This document shows positions 53,101 through 61,095 of a stretch of DNA of 64,000 nucleotides, one piece after another. Location of the stretch: NCBI GenBank assembly GCA_964544305.1, contig CAZJAZ010000003.1:69780-133779 (forward strand), written 5' to 3'. The stretch's first letter is position 1, and every line of letters begins with the position of its first letter. Under the pieces are notes generated by a model. That model had not been told where the DNA came from, did no database searches, and saw only the letters and a list, made by a program, of their open reading frames with translations. Both the position numbers and the translations under genes were made by a program. This stretch comes from JAFDWI01 sp964544305. GTDB taxonomy: Bacteria > Actinomycetota > Acidimicrobiia > Acidimicrobiales > Iamiaceae.

Positions 53101-53804
53101 GGGAATTGTGTGTTTTCATCGGCCCGAACGGTGCAGGCAAAACCACGTTGTTTGATGTGATCAGTGGTTTTACCCCGATCCAGTCCGGGCACGTCGAACT
53201 TTTTGGTCGAGACGTCACGGCATTGAGCGCGGCGCGCCGCGCGCACATTGGACTTGGACGTTCGTTCCAAGACTCACGGTTGTTTCCTGCGCTAACGGTG
53301 AAAGAAACCATTGCGGTCGCCACAAATCGTTGGATCACCGCTCCGGACCCGGCAAGTGCTGCGCTTCGTCTTCCCGTGCGTCAAATAGCCGAATACGAAA
53401 CCACTCTTCGCGTCGACGATCTCATTGATCTGATGGGACTTGGGCGCCTTGCTCATCATCGAACCGGTGAACTCTCGACTGGCCAACGACGCCTCGTTGA
53501 CATTGCCTGTTCACTCGCCCACCACCCCAAACTTCTTCTGCTTGACGAACCATCATCAGGAGTAGCTCAAAGTGAAGCCGAAGAACTCGTCCCCGTGCTG
53601 CAATCGTTGCGCACCAATCTTGGTGCCACGCTGATCGTTGTCGAACACGATATGGCAATCGCAAGCGAGCTTGCCTCTCGGATGGTCGCACTCGATCAGG
53701 GACAGGTGTTGACCACAGGATCAGCCCACGACGTTTTGAACCATCCCCGCGTTATCGAGGCCTACTTGGGCCAACGTGTCGAACCGCAAGGAACACCAAC
53801 GTGA
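50190..53804 (+). CDS. Branched-chain amino-acid-type ABC transporter: LivH-LivM-LivF-LivG four-domain fusion
   Basis: One 1204-residue polypeptide carries a full importer. It has a LivH-like permease (about 15-345), a LivM-like permease (about 355-670, with GWAGQITLGQMGFAALGA), a LivF-like ATPase and a LivG-like ATPase. The first ATPase has Walker A GTNGAGKST 722-730, LSGGQ 824-828 and Walker B MIDE 846-849; the second has GPNGAGKTT 978-986, LSTGQ 1095-1099 and D1119-E1120. All nucleotide-binding motifs are intact. I start at GTG 50190, before the first transmembrane helix. Frames open further upstream reach the dnaE start. The binding protein overlaps by 4 bp downstream. The substrate may be an amino acid, amide or other small acid. 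Confidence 0.93.
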   Translation: MTATRATDRFDTFAPYVPALIVIVVQLVLFGVPSGVWIQGIVLGLLNALVALGLALIWRSNRILNFAQADIGTLPAALGVAFCVFWSWNWFAGLAIGLAAAVIVGALTEIIVIRRFRNAPRLTLTVATIGISQFCILLALLVPQLWGETVLASPNESGYAFPWKTTITIGQQVFHSDDLVAAALSIVCLLAVGWFLKSSDTGIAVRAAAERSTRAELLGIPVLKMELITWVVASVLSFLGVFLQGAILGFPLNISIGIVTLVTALAALALGGFDRIGPILVSAVALGILLQGVRWHNTVHPSFVYAILGAVIAVAMLARRRVHRRQDRDPVSSWLASLEPRPMPASLGFKPFALALGAGVFVLAVLLPIGLGDAQRFALATMLGFGIVAVSIAVLTGWAGQITLGQMGFAALGASLGAACTITWNLDVTLGLLIVLVAGAIAGVIVGLPSLRFTGLLPAAVTLAFALAASGYLFDPNQFTWIPTDNVVPQKLLGVWNVSGSLGSYEFALVVTALCVIGLLGIRSSSVGRAIRGLRDNDLAAQSYAISPAHAKLTAYGISGSLAAVGGFVLVHVAQHYDTATFAPAESLTIFTASVVGGVGSLLGVLLGAGYLNGSRWLLSGYWQLLPTAVGVLVVLWLFPGGFSSLLYKLRDRFATRRAEAMGVELLGPATEKPWIETPISPVDDAGALLSVRDVRVAYGGVDILFGVDLTVRPGEVLALLGTNGAGKSTLLRAISGVTPMRSGEVHFGGDDITRLPSTQIAQRGLAQMPGGQAVFESLTVAENLRMAGWMIRSEAQELEARIEHALNRFEVLSQRIHEPAANLSGGQQQLLGMAMALLSKPKLVMIDELTLGLSPLAASDIIAHVRELQAQGTTIVIVDQSVDVALRVADRAYFLERGTLRFEGSANDLAKREDLLRSVYLTHSTKQQTTQPDHIDASQTDEKVLAINAVSVAFGGPQILDDVTIDVSAGELCVFIGPNGAGKTTLFDVISGFTPIQSGHVELFGRDVTALSAARRAHIGLGRSFQDSRLFPALTVKETIAVATNRWITAPDPASAALRLPVRQIAEYETTLRVDDLIDLMGLGRLAHHRTGELSTGQRRLVDIACSLAHHPKLLLLDEPSSGVAQSEAEELVPVLQSLRTNLGATLIVVEHDMAIASELASRMVALDQGQVLTTGSAHDVLNHPRVIEAYLGQRVEPQGTPT

Positions 53805-55630
53805 TGCCCACTCAAACTGATCGCCCCGAACACCAAACGCCAAACGGGGCTCGACCCACGGCAGTCACCACGTGGGGTCCGCTCGCGCTTGTCGTGGTGC
53901 TCTTGATCGTCGTTGGAGGCATCGCATCAATCAAAGGATCCCCCGCTACGACAAGCACCAAAGCCGCAGCGACACCAACATCAAACGATATTTATTCCAA
54001 AGCGAACCCCAAGTCGTGGACGAAGAATCCGGTGCTTCCCGTCACCTACAACGATGCCAAGAAGGCTGGCACAACGAGCGACTACGACTGGGGTGCCCAC
54101 TGCAATACCAAAACGGGTCGCATTGCGATACCGACCGTCTATGCACCCCCGTGCACGCCAATAATGGGGGGAACCAAGCCATGGCGTGATCAAGGAGGCA
54201 GCACCTTCACGAAGAATGGCGGTGCAACCTCACCAGGTGTGACCAAAGATGAAATCACGATCGTCTACTACGTTCCATCGCCTCAAGACTTGTTCTCGGT
54301 CGCGTCGGCCTTGGGAGTCATCGACCCGCCAGGGGTGATGTACGAGAGCGCGCAGAAAGTCGTTGACGCCTACAACCACATGTTCAACCTGTACGGACGC
54401 AAGGTCAAACTTGTCAAGTTTCAAGGTTCGGGTGACGGCATCAACCCCACCGCGGCACGCTCGGATGCGATTGAAGTTGCTACCAAATATCACCCGTTTG
54501 CGTCACTCGGTGGGCCGACCCAAACCGGTGCATATGGTGAAGAACTCGCCAAGCGAGGAGTCGTGTGCATTGGCTGTTCGCTTGCCGTGCCTGATTCAAC
54601 TTTCCAGAAAAATGCACCCTACATGTGGGGGTATCTCGCGACTCCCGAACAGTTCGTTCGTTCGGTCTTTGACTTTGGCATCGCCAACCTTTGGGGACGT
54701 CCCGCGCGCTTTGCGGGCGACCCCGCGCTTCGCAAAAAAACCAGGGTCGTGGGGGTCGTCCATTACGAGCAAAATCCCCCAATCTTCGCCGGCGTTGAGA
54801 AAGCAACACTGACGCACTACAAGAAACTCGGCTACAGCGCGAAAGCCGTGCTCACCTACATCCTTGACACCGACACACTCAACACGCAGGCGCAAACAAT
54901 CATTGGCAAACTCAAAGCTGATCACGTCACCACCGTTGTGTTCCTCGGTGATCCGCTCATGCTCAAGGCCCTCACCGAACAAGCAACCAAGCAGAACTAC
55001 CGCCCCGAATGGTCAATCACTGGCACCGCGTTCACCGACACCACAGCCGGAGCGCGCCTCTTTGACCAGTCGCAGTGGGCCCACGCGTACGGTATTTCCA
55101 CCCTGCCAGCGCGTGTGAAGCCCGAGCTCACCGATTCATGGCGGCTCTACAAGTGGTACTACGGCACCGATCCGGTCGCCACCAAGAGCCAAGCCGTGCT
55201 GGGGCCACAATTTTCGTTGTTGTACCTCGGCTTGCACATGGCCGGCCCGCATCTTGATCCGTACTCGTTTGCCGGAGGCATGTTCAACTATCCACCAAGC
55301 GGCGGCACAATTTTGAATCCACGCATCAGCTACGGGTTCCACGGCCAGTTCCCGAACGCGGACTACGTCGGAGTCGACGATTTCACCGTCGTCTGGTGGG
55401 ACGCAAAGGTGACCGGTCCCGACGAACAGAACACGATGGGGAAAGGCATGTGGGCGTATGTCAATGGCGGCAAGCGCTATCTGCTTGGGTCAAAACCACC
55501 CACGGTCGGTGACAAAGTTCTTTTCGACCCAAAGATCGCAACGACGATCTACAAGACACCGCCTGCCGATTCGGTGATCCCAACGATCGCCCCGTGGCCG
55601 GATTTTCCTGCCGCAAAAGGTGGCAATTAG
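53801..55630 (+). CDS. ABC transporter substrate-binding protein (branched-chain amino acid type)
   Basis: A 609-residue type I periplasmic-binding-protein-fold protein, held to the membrane by one N-terminal helix (GPLALVVVLLIVVGGIASI). A Thr/Ser-rich spacer follows, then the binding lobes (GVTKDEITIVYYVPSPQD, ASLGGPTQTGAYGEELAKRGVVCIG, TTVVFLGDPLMLKALTEQA). It is longer than typical LivJ proteins (about 370 residues), as in many actinobacterial relatives. Its ATG overlaps the stop of the fused transporter, so it is the cognate receptor. The ligand is unknown. Confidence 0.9.
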   Translation: MMPTQTDRPEHQTPNGARPTAVTTWGPLALVVVLLIVVGGIASIKGSPATTSTKAAATPTSNDIYSKANPKSWTKNPVLPVTYNDAKKAGTTSDYDWGAHCNTKTGRIAIPTVYAPPCTPIMGGTKPWRDQGGSTFTKNGGATSPGVTKDEITIVYYVPSPQDLFSVASALGVIDPPGVMYESAQKVVDAYNHMFNLYGRKVKLVKFQGSGDGINPTAARSDAIEVATKYHPFASLGGPTQTGAYGEELAKRGVVCIGCSLAVPDSTFQKNAPYMWGYLATPEQFVRSVFDFGIANLWGRPARFAGDPALRKKTRVVGVVHYEQNPPIFAGVEKATLTHYKKLGYSAKAVLTYILDTDTLNTQAQTIIGKLKADHVTTVVFLGDPLMLKALTEQATKQNYRPEWSITGTAFTDTTAGARLFDQSQWAHAYGISTLPARVKPELTDSWRLYKWYYGTDPVATKSQAVLGPQFSLLYLGLHMAGPHLDPYSFAGGMFNYPPSGGTILNPRISYGFHGQFPNADYVGVDDFTVVWWDAKVTGPDEQNTMGKGMWAYVNGGKRYLLGSKPPTVGDKVLFDPKIATTIYKTPPADSVIPTIAPWPDFPAAKGGN

Positions 55631-55651
55631 CAGACCGCTATCTAGGAATCG

Positions 55652-56500
55652 TCACACTTTCCAGTTGGCACGACCGGCACTAATGACCACTCGATCATCT
55701 TGGCCATGCGTCGTAAAGATCGCATCGCCGTCGCCGACTTTCCACATCCGAACGGTGAGCTTTTCACCAGGATAGACCGGTGATGAGAAGCGCCCATCGA
55801 TCGATGTGAGCCCGGCCGGATCTCCGTCACACAACGCCTGCACCAATGCTCGCCCGGTAAATCCGTAGGTGCACAGACCATGCAGGATCGGACGGTCAAA
55901 ACCCGCAGCGTGCGCAAAACTGGGATCAGAGTGCAACGGGTTTCGGTCGCCAGAAAGCCGATACAACAACGCTTGGTCTTCACGTGTTTGGAGCGCCACT
56001 TCATGATCGGCGCCACGATCGGGTGGCACATTGGTAGGACCAGAAGGTCCACGTTCGCCACCAAAACCGCCCTCGCCACGCAAGAAGATCGACATGACTT
56101 GGCTGAAGATCACCTCGTCGGAACCTTTGAGCGTTGATGACGAGGTCACCTCAATCACCGCACCAGAACCTTTGTCCCAGATCGCGGTCACTTCGCCAAC
56201 GGTGGTCACGGTACCTGACGTTGGGATCGGGCCATAAAGATCAACTCGTTGGCCACCGTGCACCAGCATCACCGGATTGAATGTGCCGATCTTGCCAAAG
56301 GTACTCATCCCACCCGTACCCAAAATCACCGGCATCGTCGGCAACGCGACGAGGTCAATGCCTTGTGAGTTCTCGGTAACTAACGCAAGATCATCGAGTC
56401 CGGCGCCCAGGCCAAGCGCATACAACATGACATCACGCTCGTCCCAGGTGTGATCGCCCGGCTCACCTTTGGCTCCAACAGCTTCAGGATTGATCGGCAT
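55652..56500 (-). CDS. MaoC-family double hot-dog enoyl-CoA hydratase
   Basis: A 282-residue hydratase-2-type enzyme with two hot-dog domains. The N-terminal half includes HTWDERDVMLYALGLGAG. The C-terminal half carries the R-hydratase motif YRLSGDRNPLHSDPSFAHAAGFDRPILHGLCTYG with the catalytic Asp and His. This resembles peroxisomal MFE-2 hydratase and mycobacterial HtdY. It hydrates 2-enoyl-CoA to the R-3-hydroxyacyl-CoA. It lies 3 bp downstream of the SDR gene, an arrangement mirroring the domains of eukaryotic MFE-2. Confidence 0.93.
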   Translation of the reverse strand: MPINPEAVGAKGEPGDHTWDERDVMLYALGLGAGLDDLALVTENSQGIDLVALPTMPVILGTGGMSTFGKIGTFNPVMLVHGGQRVDLYGPIPTSGTVTTVGEVTAIWDKGSGAVIEVTSSSTLKGSDEVIFSQVMSIFLRGEGGFGGERGPSGPTNVPPDRGADHEVALQTREDQALLYRLSGDRNPLHSDPSFAHAAGFDRPILHGLCTYGFTGRALVQALCDGDPAGLTSIDGRFSSPVYPGEKLTVRMWKVGDGDAIFTTHGQDDRVVISAGRANWKV

Positions 56501-56503
56501 TTG

Positions 56504-57412
56504 TCAGTTCTCTTTCTTGTCGTGGCCGAACATGTCGGCATTCGGGCGGGCTTGGGACACCAGGTCAAGGACAAGGGGCCCAAGTTCTACCGGGTCATGA
56601 CGTGCTTGCGCCGTTGGACCTTTGTGCCAACCTTCGGCCACCGCCAAAGTCGTTCCGGTCACGTCAAAGACACGGCCGGTTACCGATGCACTCTCAGGCG
56701 ACGCCAACCAGCACACAATCGGTGCGATCCACTTGGGTGAGAGCTGTTCTTTCATCGCGTCATCGACCTTGCCCATGCCAAGGTTCTCGGTCATGCGCGT
56801 GAGTGCGGCGGGTGCAATTGCATTTACGGTCACGCCGTAGCGGGCGAGTTCCATTGACGCGATCACGCTAAACGCTGCGATCCCGGCTTTCGCGGCACCA
56901 TAATTTGTTTGTCCGATGTTGCCGTAAATGCCCGACGGCGATGACGTGTTGATGATGCGGGCGTCAACTTCGTGTCCCGCTTTGGAACGATCCCGCCAAT
57001 AGGCGGCGGCGAAATGGCTCGGGCCAAATGTGCCTTTAAGGTGCACTTTGATGACCGCGTCCCATTCGGCTTCTGACATGTTGGTGAGCATGCGATCGCG
57101 CAGGATTCCTGCATTGTTGACCACGACGTGCAGGTCACCAAACGCTTCGATTGCCTGTTCGACGAGCTTCTTCGCTCCGTCAAAGTTTGAAATGTCATCG
57201 GTGTTCGCAACGGCTTGGCCACCGGCCGCAACGATTTCTGCAACGACTTCGTGTGCTGGACCGTCTTCGTGGCCTTCGCCATCCATTGATCCGCCCAGAT
57301 CATTCACGACAACTTTTGCGCCGTGCGCGGCCAACATGAGCGCATGTTCTCGCCCAATACCACGGCCAGCCCCGGTCACAATGCAAACCCGATCGGTACA
57401 CAGTTGTGTCAT
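56504..57412 (-). CDS. SDR dehydrogenase, (3R)-hydroxyacyl-CoA dehydrogenase type
   Basis: A 302-residue classical short-chain dehydrogenase. The cofactor motif is VTGAGRGIGREHALMLA with NDLGGSMDG (NAD-type), then VVNNAGILRD and the catalytic Y-x3-K in GQTNYGAAKAG. The closest recognisable pattern is the dehydrogenase domain of HSD17B4/MFE-2. The start is ATG 57412 with AAGGGG upstream; a longer frame to 57448 lacks conservation. With the MaoC gene 3 bp downstream it would perform consecutive hydration and oxidation steps of beta-oxidation on R-type intermediates. Confidence 0.92.
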   Translation of the reverse strand: MTQLCTDRVCIVTGAGRGIGREHALMLAAHGAKVVVNDLGGSMDGEGHEDGPAHEVVAEIVAAGGQAVANTDDISNFDGAKKLVEQAIEAFGDLHVVVNNAGILRDRMLTNMSEAEWDAVIKVHLKGTFGPSHFAAAYWRDRSKAGHEVDARIINTSSPSGIYGNIGQTNYGAAKAGIAAFSVIASMELARYGVTVNAIAPAALTRMTENLGMGKVDDAMKEQLSPKWIAPIVCWLASPESASVTGRVFDVTGTTLAVAEGWHKGPTAQARHDPVELGPLVLDLVSQARPNADMFGHDKKEN

Positions 57413-57526
57413 TCTTTTCCCCTTGTTCGTTACGTCTGTGTTCTCCAACGTGAGTGAGCGTAGCCCGACTGACCAAGGTGTCGAGAACGCTGCGCGGCTC
57501 TACGTACATGGGAGACTGGACACATT

Positions 57527-59374
57527 ATGACCGAAGCCCGCCGATCACGACTTCGCCTACGTCGCCCGACCTGGCGCGGCTGGTTTGCCATTGTTTGCGT
57601 GGTTGGCCTCGTCACGCTTGTGACGTTGTGGGCAATTGACTATGGGACGCTGCACAATCGCGTCGCACGCAATGTGACGATTGAGAATATTCATCTTGGG
57701 CGCAAGTCGCCTCGGGCGTTGCAGCGAGCACTTGCACAAGCAAATTCCCAGTACGGTAAAGGCAGCGTCATTTTCATCATTGAGGGAAAAGAGCACCGCC
57801 TCTCGGCTTCCTCAATCGGGCTGCATCTTGATGAAGCTGCAACGCTTGCGAGCGCACGGCAGATCGCCAGAGATGATCCTCCCGTGTTGCGCCCCTTGTT
57901 GTGGAGCGTTGCGTGGGTAGCACCACGACGTGTACCGGTACGGATCACACTTGATCACGCCAAACTCGCGACCGCGCTCGCAGCGCTCCCTGGCCAGATT
58001 CCCGTGATTGAGCCGCGAGTGGTTGGTTCGGTTGATGCAATTGGTACGGCACCGGGCAAATCTGGCATTGCGTTTGATTCGGTTGAGGTTGCAAAACGAA
58101 TCGAGCGGGTTGCTCGCACAGGCAGATTGCCGCTGCGCATTCCCCTTGTGGCGAAGCCGCTCGCTCCATCTGTTTCTGATACGGAAATTGCACAACTCGC
58201 ACAACGGGCACGGGAAATTTCGAATCGTCCCATCTCACTAGAGGTTCCCGGTTCGACCGAGTTAGCATCGACATCGCAGCTCCGTAGCTGGATCACCTCT
58301 GAGGTGCCACCTGGATCGGGCAAGGCACGTCTGACCATGGATGCAACCGCGGTGCGGGATTCGCTCGCAGCACAGTTTGGTCGCACGGTTGTTGAGGCGA
58401 CGTCCGCAACGTTCACGGTTGTCGGCAACCAGGTCTACTTGGTGCCCCAAGTCAATGGGAAGGAATGTTGTTCGCTGTATTCTGGCGCCGTAATCCTTGA
58501 CGCGTTGCAGCGGTCGCAGCGCAGCGTGAAGTTGCCACTGAAATCTCATCCCCCAACATTTACGACCAAAGCGGCCCGCAAGCTTGGCATTACGACGTTG
58601 CTTGGGGCTGGTCTGGCTACGCAGCCACAGAAGATTCTTCAAGTTGGTTCCCTTCCTTCTCAACAAGCGCCGTCTACTCCGGTTCCTTCGACCACGATTC
58701 GGTCCGCTCCGTCATCGTCAACGACGACTACCCTTCCCAATGCTGGAGGCCCAGGCCAGTTCATTGTGCCTATCCCGAATCGCCGCGGCCAGTATGCGAA
58801 CGTGACCTCCGCAATTCCATTGTTGCGGGGCAGGATCCTCAAGCCAGGTGCGTCGCTTTCGCTGAACACGGTCCTTGGCCCGCCAAGTCCGGCGAATGGG
58901 TTTGTGGCCGCCGATGTTCTCACCCCCGATGGTCCCTCGTGGGTTTCTGGGGGCGGCACTGACCTTATGGCCGCCGCCTTGTTCTCATCGGCGTACGCGT
59001 CGGGTATGGATATCACGTCGTCTGCGACGCCTGGGGTACTTCGGCCAGGCATTGAGGCCGGCATTGACGCCACCCTCGGGTGGCCAGGCCCGGACTTGAC
59101 GATCAAGAATCCATCCAAGAAGTCGGTGCTCATCTGGGCTGACCTGGTGCGTGGTGGTATTCGGGTGCAGCTGTTTGGTACGCCATTCACCTCGTCAGTG
59201 CGCACCTCGTCGCGGGTGACACCGTTTGGCCCTGAGAACAAATGTCTCGCGGCAGATGTGACTCGCACTCGCAATTTTCTCGATGGTCGGCAACTTGTTG
59301 ATCGGTTTTCGGCGCGGTACACGCCACCCCCCAACGCACGCGACGATCCCAAGCGGGTCATCTGCCCGACGTAA
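57527..59374 (+). CDS. VanW-like / YoaR-type putative peptidoglycan-binding protein
   Basis: A 615-residue membrane-anchored protein. It has a basic N-terminus, one transmembrane helix (WFAIVCVVGLVTLVTLWAI), two repeated PG-binding-4-like domains (about residues 45-330), a Ser/Thr/Pro-rich linker near 380-400 and a C-terminal VanW-like domain (GRILKPGASLSLNTVLGPPSPANGF, then GGGTDLMAAALFSSAYASGMDI, GIDATLGWPGPDLTIKN). VanW proteins usually carry G-G-G-x-C-Q here; this protein has GGGTDL, so the conserved Cys-Gln is missing. The function is unknown, presumably cell-envelope related. Confidence 0.85.
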   Translation: MTEARRSRLRLRRPTWRGWFAIVCVVGLVTLVTLWAIDYGTLHNRVARNVTIENIHLGRKSPRALQRALAQANSQYGKGSVIFIIEGKEHRLSASSIGLHLDEAATLASARQIARDDPPVLRPLLWSVAWVAPRRVPVRITLDHAKLATALAALPGQIPVIEPRVVGSVDAIGTAPGKSGIAFDSVEVAKRIERVARTGRLPLRIPLVAKPLAPSVSDTEIAQLAQRAREISNRPISLEVPGSTELASTSQLRSWITSEVPPGSGKARLTMDATAVRDSLAAQFGRTVVEATSATFTVVGNQVYLVPQVNGKECCSLYSGAVILDALQRSQRSVKLPLKSHPPTFTTKAARKLGITTLLGAGLATQPQKILQVGSLPSQQAPSTPVPSTTIRSAPSSSTTTTLPNAGGPGQFIVPIPNRRGQYANVTSAIPLLRGRILKPGASLSLNTVLGPPSPANGFVAADVLTPDGPSWVSGGGTDLMAAALFSSAYASGMDITSSATPGVLRPGIEAGIDATLGWPGPDLTIKNPSKKSVLIWADLVRGGIRVQLFGTPFTSSVRTSSRVTPFGPENKCLAADVTRTRNFLDGRQLVDRFSARYTPPPNARDDPKRVICPT

Positions 59375-59383
59375 TGGCGGAAG

Positions 59384-59409
59384 TTACAAACAGACTTGAC
59401 TGTTTGTAA
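59384..59409. promoter_or_regulatory. TetR-type operator (10-bp inverted repeat, 6-bp spacer)
   Basis: TTACAAACAG (59384-59393) and CTGTTTGTAA (59400-59409) are perfect inverted repeats around ACTTGA. It lies 21 bp ahead of the tetR start and overlaps the predicted -35 box, the usual position for self-repression by TetR-family dimers. Confidence 0.75.
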
Positions 59410-59424
59410 GTATTCTGCCAGAAT
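59396..59424 (+). promoter_or_regulatory. Sigma-70-type promoter of a leaderless tetR mRNA
   Basis: A -35 box TTGACT (59396-59401), a 17-nt spacer and a -10 box CAGAAT (59419-59424). The predicted transcription start, about 7 nt further, coincides with the tetR ATG at 59431. No ribosome site is present, so a leaderless transcript is likely. Confidence 0.55.
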
Positions 59425-59430
59425 GCGACT

Positions 59431-60087
59431 ATGTCAACAACGGCGCGACACCGTACCCAGGCCGAGCGCACCGCCGCCACCCGACTGCTGTTGCTCGACG
59501 CAACCGCACAATCGCTTATCGAATCGGGCTTTGCTGGCACCTCAACCACAGAGGTTGCACGACGCGCTGGCGTTTCTCGGGGCGCACAAACCCACCACTT
59601 CCCCACCAAGTCTGACCTTGTTGTTGCTGCGGTCGAACATGTCTTTGCTACGCAAGAACGTGCCTTCCGTGACGCATTCGATGCGCTCCCCAAGTCTCGC
59701 AGGACGCTTGAAGGTGCCCTTGACATCTTGTGGGACATCATTAGTGGTCCCGCGTACCGTGCGATTCTCGAGCTGATCGTCGCATCACGCACCGATCCCG
59801 AGTTGTCCCCCGTCGTCCAAGGCGTCGCGACCGCTTTTGAGCAGACCGTGCGCAACCAACTCGCCGAGCTGTTTCCCGACCTCGCCAACAACGAGATTGG
59901 CGCCGCGCTCGTCGGATTTGCTTTCTCGGTCCTTCAGGGTGCCGCAATTTCTGATTCGGTCGGATTTTTTGGTCCAACAAACGCCACCATCGAGCTACTG
60001 CGTGCACTCGCACGCCTGCCCATTGCCGATCTGACCATGCTTGCCACCATCCATACCACCGCTTCCACGGAGGAATCCGCTTCATGA
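59431..60087 (+). CDS. TetR family transcriptional regulator
   Basis: A 218-residue repressor with an N-terminal TetR helix-turn-helix (STTEVARRAGVSRGAQTHHFPTKSDLVVAAVEHVF, about 38-72) and a helical ligand-binding C-terminal domain. A 26-bp palindrome directly upstream is its likely operator. It overlaps the AurF-like gene by 4 bp and so probably controls that enzyme and itself in response to a small hydrophobic ligand. The ligand is unknown. Confidence 0.92.
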   Translation: MSTTARHRTQAERTAATRLLLLDATAQSLIESGFAGTSTTEVARRAGVSRGAQTHHFPTKSDLVVAAVEHVFATQERAFRDAFDALPKSRRTLEGALDILWDIISGPAYRAILELIVASRTDPELSPVVQGVATAFEQTVRNQLAELFPDLANNEIGAALVGFAFSVLQGAAISDSVGFFGPTNATIELLRALARLPIADLTMLATIHTTASTEESAS

Positions 60088-61046
60088 CCCAGATGCTTGA
60101 ACGCCCAGTGACCAAGAGCGCCGAAGACGTGCGCGATGCGATGATCGCACGACTCTCACAGCAGAGCGTCGACAAGCGATTCGAAGCGTATGTTGATATT
60201 CCTTGGGATGATCCTGAATATGCCGTGACCAAGGGCGATCCACGGTGGGCACTGTGGGAGGTTGATCCGCTCGGGTCAACGGAGTGGTATCAGTCGTTGC
60301 CCGAGGCTCGTCGTTCCGAAATTGGTTTGTACCGGATGGCCGCGTGCATGAAAGTCGGTTGGCATTTTGAGAACTGGTTGCAAGCCGGCCTGCTCGTCAT
60401 CGCAATGAACCTCAAAAATGGGGACCCAGCGTTTCGCTACATTCATCACGAAATCACCGAAGAATCCCAGCATTCGATGATGTTCCAAGAACTCGTGAAC
60501 CGCACGGGTTTACCGGTTCGAGGCATGCCTCGGTGGATCTTGCCGATTCGCCCCTTGGTGATGTCATGTGCCCGTCACGCTCCCGCATTGTTTTTCATCA
60601 TGGTGCTCGGTGGAGAAGACCCCATCGACCACGTACAGCGTCAACAACTCAAAGCTGAGAACTCGCACCCGCTCGCGGAACGCATCATGCGGATTCACGT
60701 CACCGAAGAAGCTCGGCACTTGTCGTTTGCCCGTCATTCGCTCAAAGCACGAGTGCCGAAGTTGCGTTGGTTTGAACGCCAGTTCTTATCGGTTGCTGCG
60801 CCGATCACGTTGGGTGTCATGGTTCGCCTCATGGTGCTCCCCCAAGGCGATCTTGTCCGCTACTGCAAGGTCCCCAAAGATATCCTCCGTGCGTCGAATC
60901 GATCGGAGAAGGGCCGCCAATTGCTCATCGATTCGGTTGCAAAGCCTCGCAAGTTGTGTCGGGAACTTGGCCTGATGAGTCCGGTCGCAAAGGCGATCTG
61001 GAAGGCCATGGGCATTTGGTCAGAGGACCGCGCAGCGACGCACTGA
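60084..61046 (+). CDS. AurF-like diiron oxygenase / ferritin-like protein
   Basis: A 320-residue helical protein with a diiron site of the AurF (p-aminobenzoate N-oxygenase) type. Likely ligands are E96 in WHFENWL, E127 and H130 in HEITEESQHSMMF, and E208/E209 with H212 in HVTEEARHLSF, with H205 nearby. AurF-family enzymes oxidise aryl amines; many actinobacterial relatives are uncharacterised. It starts 4 bp inside tetR and is followed 49 bp later by a flavoprotein. An oxidation role controlled by the TetR is inferred; the substrate is unknown. Confidence 0.85.
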   Translation: MTQMLERPVTKSAEDVRDAMIARLSQQSVDKRFEAYVDIPWDDPEYAVTKGDPRWALWEVDPLGSTEWYQSLPEARRSEIGLYRMAACMKVGWHFENWLQAGLLVIAMNLKNGDPAFRYIHHEITEESQHSMMFQELVNRTGLPVRGMPRWILPIRPLVMSCARHAPALFFIMVLGGEDPIDHVQRQQLKAENSHPLAERIMRIHVTEEARHLSFARHSLKARVPKLRWFERQFLSVAAPITLGVMVRLMVLPQGDLVRYCKVPKDILRASNRSEKGRQLLIDSVAKPRKLCRELGLMSPVAKAIWKAMGIWSEDRAATH

Positions 61047-61095
61047 ATCGATTGCGAATCTGATCAGACGCCGTCCAACCTATTAGCGTCTCGCG

